Shown here: positions 35,342-44,745 of the stretch, piece by piece | How the letters are laid out: every line of letters begins with the position of its first letter | How positions within the stretch are numbered: the first letter of the stretch is position 1 | Origin: GCA-002726655 sp046582185 | GTDB taxonomy: Bacteria; Pseudomonadota; Gammaproteobacteria; Pseudomonadales; Azotimanducaceae | Length of the DNA: 64,000 nt | Assembly: GCA_046582185.1 (NCBI GenBank) | Contig: JAYGEX010000041.1 | Coordinates: 139,773 to 203,772, forward strand | Reading direction: 5' to 3' | The notes under the pieces: generated by a model | The model's input: only the letters and a program-made list of their open reading frames with translations | Told to the model about the DNA's origin: nothing | Database searches by the model: none | Position numbers and translations under genes: made by a program

Positions 35342-36069
35342 TCACCCGGCCTGGCGACCATCTATATCATCACGACTCAATGTGCGTACTTCACGGACAG
35401 TTAGTACGGCCAGCGTCGGCACAATGATTGCCACGGTGGCGATTAACAAGGTATTTCGTGCGCCAATAATTTCGAAGAGAAATCCCGCGGCAACGATACC
35501 AAGGGGAGCCAGCACAACCGAGCCGAGATGATCGTAGGCACTGACCCTCGATAGCATATCCGGGGCTATGAGTTTTTGCTGCGTCGTATACCAAATTACA
35601 GCAAAGACCTGCCCTGCTACTCCATCAATAAAGGACATCAAAGTAATAACCCACAGGGGCATGGGAACAGACAATGCCAGAGGAACGCCTGCAAAGAAAA
35701 ATACACAGCAGGTGGCAAGCAACATTGGTCGTTTCGGGTTTATTTTCAAGGCTAATGCACCGCCTACCAGGGTACCGAGTCCGAAACCTGCAGAAATAAT
35801 TCCCCAATCTATTGGGCCATCCATTTGCAGTTTGGTTACCGCTGGCCCAATCAAACCAAAGACAGCTTCCATCGCTGCAACGATGATCGAGAACTGAAGC
35901 ACAATGGTCCACAACCATTAGTAGACCCCGTTAGATCCAGAACGCCAAAGGCCATGGCGATGGGCGCCATGGCAGTACCGGAATAGGATATAAAATATGC
36001 AACAAACAGCTCCAGAAAGTCGCGATTTTTTAGGAGCTTCAGGCCATCCTGGATACTATTTTGTGACAT
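35342..36069 (-). pseudogene. MFS transporter with internal deletion and frameshift
   Basis: The start (LLKNRDFLELFVAYFISYSG, MAFGVLDLTGS) gives the first membrane segment. Near 35925 the frame changes and the sequence resumes as WTIVLQFSIIVAAMEAVFGLIGP, which corresponds to the second half of such transporters (segments 7-12), ending VREVRTLSRDD. About 150 residues are missing between the parts. The two remaining pieces cannot make a working permease. It ends close to the carotenoid oxygenase gene. Confidence 0.78.
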
Positions 36070-36203
36070 TCAATCCTGTTCGCACGAAAATGGCGGAACA
36101 TCATCCCCCTACTCATGAGAGTGCCAAGGTATCTTATATTGATGGTTCATTGCAAAATCGGCCTTGAACTGACCTCCCGCCTGCGCAGAAAAATCCGGTC
36201 AGA

Positions 36204-36989
36204 TCAGGGCTGTTGATCCGACCCAAGGTAGACGTTGTCGATTAGACGAACCTGTTCTCCTTTCTCGCCAAGCATAGCCGCCACAAACCTCCTGCCATTA
36301 CGGGTTTGAACATAATCAACTTCAAAGCCTTCATCATTCAAAATATCAGTGATCTGGCCATCGCTCTGGCTGCTGGATATAAGCTGATGGATGAGGGGCG
36401 CCTTGGTTCGACTGCATTGCGTGAGGTTTTTATTTCTTGAGCTTAATGCTAGACCATCCCTTTCCCGAACCGTTGGGCAGGAAACAATGTCTACATCCAT
36501 AAAGAACGCTTCCGCCATTCCTTTAATAAGCAGATATTGTTGATAGTCTTTCTCGCCAAAGAAGGCAACTGCTGGCCTAACAATATTCAACAGCTTCATT
36601 ACCACCGTGAGCACTCCCTCAAAATGGCCGTCGCGATGAGCACCACAAAGATGTCGCGCAATTTCACTTTCTTCAACTTTATATCGAAATTTATCAGGGT
36701 AAATTTCGTCATAGCTTGGGAGGAACAGATAATCGACGCCAAGGGATTCCAGTGTCTGGACATCTGCCGTTAAGGTATCCGGGTAGTTCTTGAGGTCATC
36801 CGCGTTATTGAACTGAGTCGGGTTGACATAAATACTAACCACAGTGACATCACACTGCTCGATGCTGCGTTCTACCAGAGATTCATGGCCTGCGTGCAAG
36901 GCACCCATCGTTGGTACGAAGCCAAGGGAAAGATCCTCAAATGTATTGCGAATATTAAGGTAATCGTTAACTGAAGCAATAATTTTCAT
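36204..36989 (-). CDS. panC: Pantothenate synthetase
   Basis: 261 residues. LGFVPTMGALHAGHESLV carries the HxGH nucleotide motif, VSIYVNPTQFNNADD and HRDGHFEGVLTVVMKLLNIV contact pantoate, and FFGEKDYQQYLLI and LALSSRNKNL complete the ATP site. It joins pantoate and beta-alanine using ATP to form pantothenate, the precursor of CoA. It is about 20 residues shorter than the usual enzyme, at the C-terminus. The start overlaps the panB stop by 4 bases. Confidence 0.94.
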   Translation of the reverse strand: MKIIASVNDYLNIRNTFEDLSLGFVPTMGALHAGHESLVERSIEQCDVTVVSIYVNPTQFNNADDLKNYPDTLTADVQTLESLGVDYLFLPSYDEIYPDKFRYKVEESEIARHLCGAHRDGHFEGVLTVVMKLLNIVRPAVAFFGEKDYQQYLLIKGMAEAFFMDVDIVSCPTVRERDGLALSSRNKNLTQCSRTKAPLIHQLISSSQSDGQITDILNDEGFEVDYVQTRNGRRFVAAMLGEKGEQVRLIDNVYLGSDQQP

Positions 36990-37777
36990 CCGTAAGATTC
37001 CTCCAGCCTGGGGTATGACTCCTCTCTTACATCACTGTGGTAGTGATCCACTGCATCCCGTACCAGATCATGGGTATTAGCGTAACGACGCAAAAACTTC
37101 GGGTTGAAGTCAGGATTAACACCCAATAGATCATGCAGGACCAATACCTGGCCATCCGTTTGCAGACCGGCACCAATGCCAATCGTCGGAATTGACAGGC
37201 TGCTGGTCACACACGCTCCAACTTTATTGGGTACACATTCCAGTACGATGGAGAAACACCCTATGGACTCAAGTTTCCTGGCATCCTCTATCAGAGCCAG
37301 CGCGTCTTTCTCGACTTTCGCCTGAAGTTTATGTCCACCCAGATTGTGAATGGATTGAGGTGTTAAGCCAAGGTGCCCCATCACAGGTACGCCCGCCTCG
37401 ACGATATGTTTGATTAACTCCACCTGATGAGCGGCGCCTTCAATCTTTATGGCATGAGCGCCAGCCTGCATAAGCGACTGAACCGCATTCATCGTCGGCT
37501 CCAGACCCTTGCTGCAGGATAAAAAGGGCATGTCCGCGATAACGAATTTATCGGGAGCGCCACGCACAACCGCGGCAACATGAAGCACCATCATCTCTAT
37601 GGTGGCATGTACTGTGGAATCAAAGCCGTGCATAACAACAGCCAATGAGTCCCCGACCAGCAAACAATCGATGTTTGAATCATTTAGAATTTTAGCGGAC
37701 CAGTTGTCATAACAGGTCACCATGGAAATTTTTACTTGTTCCTGCTTTCTTCGCTTGAAAGTCTGGACATTAATCAT
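36986..37777 (-). CDS. panB: 3-methyl-2-oxobutanoate hydroxymethyltransferase
   Basis: 263 residues. SMVTCYDNWSAKILNDSNIDCLLVGDSLAVVMHG holds the magnesium-binding aspartates, VIADMPFLSC and AGAHAIKIEGA follow, and VPVMGHLGLTPQSIHNLGG contains the conserved glycine-rich segment. It transfers a hydroxymethyl group from methylene-tetrahydrofolate to 3-methyl-2-oxobutanoate, the first committed step of pantothenate synthesis. It is coupled to panC. A large inverted repeat lies 50-110 bases upstream of its start. Confidence 0.94.
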   Translation of the reverse strand: MINVQTFKRRKQEQVKISMVTCYDNWSAKILNDSNIDCLLVGDSLAVVMHGFDSTVHATIEMMVLHVAAVVRGAPDKFVIADMPFLSCSKGLEPTMNAVQSLMQAGAHAIKIEGAAHQVELIKHIVEAGVPVMGHLGLTPQSIHNLGGHKLQAKVEKDALALIEDARKLESIGCFSIVLECVPNKVGACVTSSLSIPTIGIGAGLQTDGQVLVLHDLLGVNPDFNPKFLRRYANTHDLVRDAVDHYHSDVREESYPRLEESYG

Positions 37778-37827
37778 TTTCCCTATCCTCGTTACTATTA
37801 ATAGCTAGCGACGAGCAAGTAGGTTTG

Positions 37828-37889
37828 ATCAATAGGAGAGAGGACTCCCTGTACAGGAAGTCAGGTATGGTACCTGTCCTCTATTGGAT
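37828..37889. repeat. Compound inverted repeat upstream of panB
   Basis: The outer arms GATCAATAG...AGAGGAC (from 37828) and GTCCTCTATTGGATC (to 37889) pair with a small bulge. Inside lie the palindrome CCTGTACAGG and the stem AGGTA-TGG-TACCT. It stands between panB and the upstream dehydrogenase gene, both on the minus strand, so it could be a terminator for the first or a leader structure for panB. No T-run follows on the minus strand. Confidence 0.55.
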
Positions 37890-38067
37890 CAAGTCCTAAG
37901 CATTGCTCAACAAAAAGATGTACTGCCTAAAAAGGTATCACTCAAAATTATCAGTTTCCTGTCTCTTTCCCGAAGGATAAAAGCAGAATTGGCGAGAATA
38001 TGAGATAAGAGCAGTGCTGTCCATGGTCGAATGGTGGAGATATTCTTGAAAAGAACCAATTAGGGCA

Positions 38068-38973
38068 TCAGAGGTAAGTCTTGAGCAGCTCGCCAACTTC
38101 GGCGATAAACAGGGATCGATACTCCTCATAAACACACGATGAATGGGGTGTGATCATGACCTTGGGTTCATGCCAGAGCGCAGAATTATCCGGCAGCGGC
38201 TCTTCATCAAGGACATCGAGAAACGCGCCACCCAGATGATCCAGACTGGCAAGTAAATCGGAAGTAGCCAGCGCATTTCCCCGCCCAAAGTTGTAGATAT
38301 AAGCACCCGGCTTCATCAAAGACAGTCTCTTCCTATCCATAAATGAATCGGTTTCCGGTGTAGCTGGCAGCAATAACACCACATGATCCGCCCAGGGAAT
38401 TAGGGCATCCAGCTCTTCAATAGGTCTGATTCCCGGCTCTGAACCGGACCTGGCACTGCGCCTGATGCCAATGACTTCGGCGCCCAGCTGCTTGATGACT
38501 TGTGCGCAGGCGAGGCCAATATTTCCAATACCAATAATCAATACATGTTGATTACGAAGCAGTCGGCTGCCTGCCTGGAGGTTTCGGTCCCACTTACGCT
38601 CGCGGTGATTGCGCACCATCTCTGGCATTCTATGATTCATAAAGAGAATTGCGCCCAGCAAGGATTCGGCCAATATCTGCCCGTGAAACGTCCCGTGCAC
38701 TATATTCACCCTATTATTTGGATCCCTCTGAATCCAATCATCGCCAGCCGCAGGCGTAAAAATAAGCTGCAGCTTTGGACAGGCTCGATACCAGGAGTCT
38801 TGAAAATCCCAGGCCAGGATAATATCCGCAAGATGAGCTTGCGCAAGGAACCCGGCGATGTCCTCATGCCGCCTGATTCGCAGTTCCGGGTAGCCTCGGT
38901 GTAAGACCTTCAGATCATCGTCGGTGAAAGAAAACGCCTCGACCTCGTTCCACAAGCAAGTATGTAATTCCAT
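38068..38973 (-). CDS. D-isomer-specific 2-hydroxyacid dehydrogenase
   Basis: 301 residues from the ATG at 38973; the open frame extends upstream but the protein fold starts here (MELHTCLWNEVEAFSFTDDDL). The NAD site is HVLIIGIGNIGLACAQVIKQLGAEVIGIRR, followed by DHVVLLLPATPETDSF, LSLMKPGAYIYNFGRGNAL and FLDVLDEEPLP, then TPHSS with the catalytic histidine. It reduces a 2-keto acid to the D-hydroxy acid or the reverse, in the manner of the GhrA-like group. Could be hydroxypyruvate/glyoxylate reductase; substrate uncertain. Confidence 0.84.
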   Translation of the reverse strand: MELHTCLWNEVEAFSFTDDDLKVLHRGYPELRIRRHEDIAGFLAQAHLADIILAWDFQDSWYRACPKLQLIFTPAAGDDWIQRDPNNRVNIVHGTFHGQILAESLLGAILFMNHRMPEMVRNHRERKWDRNLQAGSRLLRNQHVLIIGIGNIGLACAQVIKQLGAEVIGIRRSARSGSEPGIRPIEELDALIPWADHVVLLLPATPETDSFMDRKRLSLMKPGAYIYNFGRGNALATSDLLASLDHLGGAFLDVLDEEPLPDNSALWHEPKVMITPHSSCVYEEYRSLFIAEVGELLKTYL

Positions 38974-39221
38974 TGCCTGATTGTAGCAAGGATATATTGA
39001 GCGCGGCTTAAGCGATTGTTCTATCAGGAGAACGATAAGCATCATTCAAGTAATCGCTTCGTCCCATTGTAATCTCGTCTCGCCGCATCTCTCTTGTATT
39101 AGATTTGCATCCTATCCACTCTGGATGCGAATTTTTCTAACTCCTCTTTAAAGATATTCTCCAAAATCCCTTATAAAGGGCTCATAAATAAAAGGGAAAT
39201 GACGAAATAAACAGAATAAGA

Positions 39222-40665
39222 ATGAACGTACTAACCTTCCTCGTTTTCACCCCACTACTCCTACCCATGGCAACTATTGCTGCGGAAAAAAAACAAACTT
39301 ATTCAGGCAGTGGTCGAGGCCTACGGCGGGGACAAACTCACAAACCTTACAAGTTTCATTATCAACAAGAAGATGACTGGTCCCAACAGTGGCCAAGGCA
39401 GATCGCAACTACTGGATGATATTGTTAGCAATCACTTCTATATTCTCCACGATATTGAAGCGGGAAAGAGTCGATCGGATAATTTCTTCACCAGTCAGTT
39501 CGGCGGCTTTCAGGCAGCGAGCATCAGCGACGGCGAGCAGGCATGGAATATCAACTATCAAACAAACACCTATGGCAGCGCTCAAAATGCTGACCCTTAT
39601 GTTATTGCTGGTGGCCCCATGCGAATGAATGACGCATTTCTTGCCTACGAATTATCCCGTGCCGCTGACAAGGCGAAGCACCTGGGTGAAGTAGATTACT
39701 TGAACCGACCCCATGAAATGATTCAGTTCCCATTTCCATCCAGCCCGGATCTCACCCTTTATGTTGATTCGGAAACACATCTGATATCAAAAATGATCAG
39801 GATGAATCCACAAATCGGTCAGCTGGACTATGTATTTTCCAATGTCACCGAGCACAACGGTATCTCCTATGCGAAGAGCATTAACTTTTTCATTGCCGGC
39901 CAGGCAAACCTGATCAGCATAGAGAATGACACGCAGTTCAATGTCACTATTTCAGACTCTGAGTTCGAACTACCCAAAAACATGAGAGAGGAAGCTGAAA
40001 GGATTGATACCAGTGAGATGAGCAGCACGCGTTTTACAGGCAGTATCTATCATGTGGGACAGGGCGGTGGGTTTTCCCCATTCGTTGATACCACTGAAGG
40101 CGTCGTCGCTATCGGCGGTTACCCTGCTCTTAAGGATCGCTTCAATCGCTATCGAGCAGATAGCGACAATTACAAGCCACTCAAGTTTCGGGTTGTCACC
40201 CACCACCACCAGGATCATCTGGGCGGAATCAACGAAGCGATCGAACTGGGCGCCACATTGATTTCAGTTGATGAGAACGTAGCGTCTATCCAGAGTTTTG
40301 TGGCAAAGGCCGATGATGCCAGGTTTTTGAATGTAGATAAGCGGCTAACTATTGGCAAAGGCCGGGACAGAGTAGAAATCTACGACGTTGCAACCACCCA
40401 CGCCGCACATTTTCTTCTGACTTATGTTCCCTCGCAAAAACCCTTGTTCTTTGCTGACCATATGAACTCCCCATACAAGAACGGCATTCCGGTCGCGAAC
40501 CCCGGAACCGTATCTATGTTGAATGCTGTAAAGAAGCTAGGCATTGATGTGAAGAAGATCGCAATCGTCCATGGTGCCAGGATCTTTACCATGAAGGAGA
40601 TGCAGGCTTCGGTCGATGCTTACGTCCCTTCCCGGTGCCTCGGGGATAGACCGGTTTGCCCCTGA
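39222..40665 (+). pseudogene. Exported MBL-fold hydrolase, signal peptide and body in different frames
   Basis: From the ATG at 39222 a signal peptide is read (NVLTFLVFTPLLLPMATIAA-EK). At an A8 run (39286-39293) the mature protein continues in the next frame as KNKLIQAVVEAYGGDKLTNL, through to the stop at 40665. One A fewer would join them. The body is about 455 residues with a metallo-beta-lactamase motif VTHHHQDHLGG near residue 310 and FFADHMNSP as the later metal ligand. Without the join the protein could start at 39277 but would lack export. It may be a phase-variable or slippage site, a sequencing slip or an early pseudogene. Confidence 0.72.
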
Positions 40666-40848
40666 ATGAGCTGACGCTATAGACCAGCCTGGTTTGCATA
40701 CTCTCAATACCTGTTCTGCGTACGAAATTATTGATGACATTCTCGTCGAACTGGCGACCACCTGAAGAGGCAATTCAAGGCCCTGCACGAGATTGTATCC
40801 TGCCGCAATCACAAGCAGGACCTGGGTTCGCTTCTACGCCAAGAGTTT

Positions 40849-41460
40849 CTACAGGCGCTTACCAAATGCCAGCAGTTGGTTGTTAGCAGGCATCACGCGA
40901 TCACTCAGAAATGACATTTCGTTATCTACAACCAGCTGCTGCACCCATTCAATATCCCTGATGCCGCTAAGTGAATCCCTGTCTTTCAGCCACTGATCGA
41001 ATCCTGCGTTACTCGCCGTCGTAAATTCGTTTTTGTATTTGAAAGGGCCATAAAGCACGAATATCCCTCCTGCTGCCAATGTGCGGCCAACGCCCGCTAC
41101 AAGCTGAACCACGTGAGCCTCCGACATAATATGAATGGCGTTTGCGCAAAATACATAGTCCACCTTTTCCTGTGGCCAGTTTTCACTGGCCACATCTAGC
41201 TCAATGGCTTCAAGAACATTACTGCCTGAATGATTAGAAATATTTTGCTTTAATCCAGGAAGATAATGCCCCTGATCCGATGGCTGCCACTTTAGATGTT
41301 TGAGTGAGGAAGCAAAATGGATTGCGTGCTGGCCGGAGCCGCTACCAATCTCCAGGACAAGTCCGGGCTCCCTAAACACCTGACCTAACTCATTCAGAAT
41401 GAACTCTTTATTCTTCTCGGAAGATGGAGAGTAGTTAACAAAGCGGCTATCGCTTACCAC
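40849..41460 (-). CDS. DUF938 SAM-dependent methyltransferase
   Basis: 203 residues. The start SPSSEKNKEFILNELGQVF and SAM motif VLEIGSGSGQHAIHFASSL, then LKWQPSDQGHYLPGLKQNI, YVFCANAIHIMS and GGIFVLYGPFKYKNEFTTASNAGFDQWLKDRD, are characteristic of DUF938. The family is widespread in proteobacteria and its substrate is unknown. The ATG overlaps the selD stop by one base, so it is in an operon with selD and the esterase. Confidence 0.86.
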   Translation of the reverse strand: MVSDSRFVNYSPSSEKNKEFILNELGQVFREPGLVLEIGSGSGQHAIHFASSLKHLKWQPSDQGHYLPGLKQNISNHSGSNVLEAIELDVASENWPQEKVDYVFCANAIHIMSEAHVVQLVAGVGRTLAAGGIFVLYGPFKYKNEFTTASNAGFDQWLKDRDSLSGIRDIEWVQQLVVDNEMSFLSDRVMPANNQLLAFGKRL

Positions 41461-43646
41461 TAGTCCTTTATACTCGAAAAGGCGATGTCCTGATGTTCGT
41501 CTGAAACACAGCCGATAATCTCAGCCGAGTGATAGCCAGTCTTTCGCAGGGCCTCGACGCAAGCATCTGCACGTGCCGAGGGTAAAGAGACTAGCAGTCC
41601 ACCTGATGTTTGAGGGTCAAATAGCAGCTCATAAGACGGGTGTTTGGTGAACAGGACTCGCGGCGATGCTGCCCGATTGCTCTCGTGAAGCGTACTTGTG
41701 ATACCCTGCCGAGAGATGACATCCCTGGCGCCTTCAAGTATGGGTAGCTTGTCCATATCCAGCACAACGCCCCGCTTGGATGCATCAATCATTTCCGTTA
41801 AATGTCCTGCCAAACCAAAGCCGGTTACGTCGGTACAGGCAGTCACACCATGCTCAAGTACAATCTTCAGAGACTGCTGATTAGACTGCGTCATTGCCTG
41901 CAGAGCACTATTGACCCAAACACCCTTTGCCTTATTCTGCATATCGGCGGCGAAAATTGCTCCTGTGCCCAGGGCCTTTGTCAGGATAAGCGAGTCACCA
42001 TCCTTAAAGCCATCCTTGTTCAAAATCACATCTTTGTCGACTACGCCATTTACAGCGAATCCCAGGCTTAGCTCCATGCCTTCACTGGTATGACCACCAA
42101 CCAACTCAACGCCATCTGCCTTAAGCTGGCTGACTGCGCCTGCCAGCAATTGCCGCAACAGGTTTTTGGTCACCTTTGCTGTCGCAAAAGGAACCGTCAC
42201 AACCGCCAGTGCTGTTACCGGCCTGCCACCCATTGCATAGATATCACTCAAGGCATGGGTAACTGCAACCTGCGCAAATACATAAGCATCATCAACAAAA
42301 CTTCGGAATGAATCGATTGTATGCAACATCACTTTGCCAGCGGGTACTTCGTAAACCGCCGCATCGTCGCGAAGGCGCCCGCCCACACCTAACTCATTCA
42401 GTACTTCACTGAGCAACTGAGCGCTAACCTTCGAACCACAACCCCCACATTGCATCTGTTCGTCAAAGACATCCAACAATCCATTCGGTTTTTCAACTTT
42501 CATAACGGGATAGTTAGTGAAGCGATTCATAAATCGCCGGTCGACCCAATCCTTCCAGCGCCACACCCAGGAACCTTTGATAGACCTGCCGTTTCGATAG
42601 GCGATGGCGGATTTGTCACCCGTTGATATTAGCGACAGAAATTCTGACTGTGGCTGAAATGGTTTTGGCGATTGTCCCAGCAGTAGTCGCCTTAAATTTT
42701 CCGCCAGCGGCGGCCCTTGCCTGACGGCATATACACCCGCCTTGGGCCGGGGATGTTTTACAACATGGGCAACGTCGCCTACTGCTAATAGCGTCGCGTG
42801 ACTTAAAGATTGCAAGGTATCATCAACGGCAATAAATCCGCCCTCATCGAGCTGTAATCCTGTTGTCTGTAACCAGGCTTGAGGCGCTGCGGCAGTAATC
42901 CAGAAAACCTCGTCAAGTGATACTTCTTCTTGCCGGGCTGAGTACAGCGTTTTACCCTCAACCCTGCTGACGCGAAAGTCAGGCCAGACCTTGATACCCC
43001 GCACCTGCAAAATTTCGCTAAACGTCTTTTGTACCTCTGGCGAGTATTCCCTGAGAACTGAGTCACCATCGTGGAACAGGTGAAACTTTGGCAGGACGTG
43101 ACCAACACCAATATCGAGCTGCAGGCGATGATGGATGGCGAGGCAAAGTTCTACACCCCCTGCCCCTGCACCAACAAAACCAAGCTCTTTAACAGAATTC
43201 GATAGCACCCGTTCGCGAAATTGGACCCAGTGATTCAAGAACTGATCTATTGGCTTTACCGCAATAACATTACCGGCAGCACCAGGCACCTCATTAATGG
43301 CTGGTGTAATGCCAATATCGAGAGATACAAGGTCATATGCCATATCAGGGCGGCCCTTTATCTGCAGGATCTGGAGATCAGGATCAAGGCCTGTGACCTC
43401 ACTCTGAATAAACCTTGCGCCTGCAAATTTACAAAGGGGAACAAGATCGATATGTATATCGTCCTCGGAGTAGTGACCGGCAACCATGCCGGGCAACATA
43501 CCTGAATATGGCGTCTTCACTGAGGGGCTGATCAGGGTGATCTGCAAGCCAGGTATTGGCTTCATGCCTAGCATTCTTAATGCCAGAACGTGGCTATGCC
43601 CTCCACCCACGAGCACAAGTTCTTTCGCAATAGCTGATGTCTGCAT
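41460..43646 (-). CDS. selD: Selenide, water dikinase fused to NADH-dehydrogenase-like domain
   Basis: 728 residues. Residues 1 to about 375 form an FAD/NAD(P) disulfide-reductase-like domain (LVLVGGGHSHVLALRML, ELGFVGAGAGGVELCLA, HATLLAVGDVAHV), similar to type II NADH dehydrogenases. From about 385 SelD follows: MQCGGCGSKVSAQLL (Cys400 and Cys403, with the lysine behind), AVTHALSDIYAMGG, VGGHTSEGMELSLGFAVNG, and TDVTGFGLAGHLTEM. SelD makes selenophosphate from selenide and ATP for selenocysteine or selenouridine. The fused domain may deliver reduced selenium. This supports selenocysteine use and hence the peroxiredoxin at 16722. selA, selB and selC are not in the window. Confidence 0.92.
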   Translation of the reverse strand: MQTSAIAKELVLVGGGHSHVLALRMLGMKPIPGLQITLISPSVKTPYSGMLPGMVAGHYSEDDIHIDLVPLCKFAGARFIQSEVTGLDPDLQILQIKGRPDMAYDLVSLDIGITPAINEVPGAAGNVIAVKPIDQFLNHWVQFRERVLSNSVKELGFVGAGAGGVELCLAIHHRLQLDIGVGHVLPKFHLFHDGDSVLREYSPEVQKTFSEILQVRGIKVWPDFRVSRVEGKTLYSARQEEVSLDEVFWITAAAPQAWLQTTGLQLDEGGFIAVDDTLQSLSHATLLAVGDVAHVVKHPRPKAGVYAVRQGPPLAENLRRLLLGQSPKPFQPQSEFLSLISTGDKSAIAYRNGRSIKGSWVWRWKDWVDRRFMNRFTNYPVMKVEKPNGLLDVFDEQMQCGGCGSKVSAQLLSEVLNELGVGGRLRDDAAVYEVPAGKVMLHTIDSFRSFVDDAYVFAQVAVTHALSDIYAMGGRPVTALAVVTVPFATAKVTKNLLRQLLAGAVSQLKADGVELVGGHTSEGMELSLGFAVNGVVDKDVILNKDGFKDGDSLILTKALGTGAIFAADMQNKAKGVWVNSALQAMTQSNQQSLKIVLEHGVTACTDVTGFGLAGHLTEMIDASKRGVVLDMDKLPILEGARDVISRQGITSTLHESNRAASPRVLFTKHPSYELLFDPQTSGGLLVSLPSARADACVEALRKTGYHSAEIIGCVSDEHQDIAFSSIKD

Positions 43647-43649
43647 AGA

Positions 43650-44558
43650 TCAGGCAGCGCTCGTTCTATTTTTCAGAAATTCCCCGAACTTTTTGATCGC
43701 TTCTTTGCCCTCTGGAATTCGCGCGGCGAACACCTGGAATACATGAGGCATCTTCGGCCATATTTCGAGTACTGCGTCACCGCCCGCCTCTTTGGTTTTT
43801 TCGACCAACCTGGTTGAATCACTGAGCAAGACCTCTGTACTACCAACATGAATTAACATCGCCGGTAGATTGGATAAATCCGCAAATAGAGGTGATGCAA
43901 GAGGCGCTTTCTTATCCAGCTTGCCCAGGTACATGTCGGCGAAGCTCTTCAGCGCTCCTCCGGACAACATCGGGTCTGCTTTATCATTACTGGTAACACT
44001 ATCGCCACTGGCCGTTAAATCGAGCCAGGGAGAAATTAGTATTGCCCCTGCCGGCAGCTCGACACCCAGACTCTTCAGATGCACCATTGTTGCGAGCGTC
44101 AATCCTCCACCGGCAGAATCACCACCGATGGCAATTTGTGAAGCCTTATAGCCTTCATCTAGCAGCCAACGATAACAGGCAGTCGCATCGTCCAGCGCGG
44201 CGGGAAACAGGTTCTCCGGTGCCAGCCTGTAATCGACATTCAACACCTTCATGCCTGATTCCTGCGACAATCGCCAGGCAATATCACGATGACTATCAAG
44301 GCCACCAAAAACATAGCCGCCGCCGTGCAGATACATGAGCACACGATGCGCATCCGATCCGTCATAGCAAACCCATTCGCAATTGATGCCAGCCACGACC
44401 ACTTTCTCAATGCTGACCTCGGATGGGATCTTCGATGCCATACCATCGGCGCCAGCCATTCGATTCCTGAAGCCCTCAATGTCATCCCTGATATCATCGA
44501 ATTGACCCTTCATGGTACGTCGGATCATAAAACTGATGAATTTTGCTCTGATACTCAT
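43650..44558 (-). CDS. Alpha/beta hydrolase, hormone-sensitive-lipase family
   Basis: 302 residues. VLMYLHGGGYVFGGLDSHRDIAWRLSQ has the oxyanion HGGG, NVDYRLAPENLFPAALDDA follows, and IAIGGDSAGGGLTLATM holds the nucleophile serine. The aspartate and histidine lie in the C-terminal part (near GGDAVLEIWPKMPHVF). It should be a cytosolic carboxylesterase for short or medium acyl esters. It is three bases upstream of selD and probably heads that operon, though no link to selenium is known. Confidence 0.86.
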   Translation of the reverse strand: MSIRAKFISFMIRRTMKGQFDDIRDDIEGFRNRMAGADGMASKIPSEVSIEKVVVAGINCEWVCYDGSDAHRVLMYLHGGGYVFGGLDSHRDIAWRLSQESGMKVLNVDYRLAPENLFPAALDDATACYRWLLDEGYKASQIAIGGDSAGGGLTLATMVHLKSLGVELPAGAILISPWLDLTASGDSVTSNDKADPMLSGGALKSFADMYLGKLDKKAPLASPLFADLSNLPAMLIHVGSTEVLLSDSTRLVEKTKEAGGDAVLEIWPKMPHVFQVFAARIPEGKEAIKKFGEFLKNRTSAA

Positions 44559-44604
44559 GTTTTCACCTGCAATCTCTTATACAGTCAATGATAAAAGAAT
44601 TGGC

Positions 44605-44639
44605 GGACAAGAACTAATTAGTTCCTGCCCATAATTTAC
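44605..44639. repeat. Dispersed palindromic element
   Basis: GGACAAGAACTAA followed by TTAGTTCCTGCCC is a 26-base palindrome with two mismatches; its centre GAACTAATTAGTTC is perfect. The right half plus the next bases (44618-44639) matches 516-538, and related halves occur at 23096 and 45657. It sits in the divergent gap between the esterase and DUF1853 genes. Confidence 0.6.
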
Positions 44640-44745
44640 AAAATTTCACAAAAACGTTCAGAATCTGAGTATTGTTAGGCATACAAAACAATCACTTACG
44701 AAAGAACTAATACCGCAGGACTCAGAATCCGGACAATACTAATAA

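Noticed and set aside
40666..40848. Possible decayed gene after the MBL hydrolase
   Set aside because: No frame gives a recognisable protein; stops are frequent in all frames.
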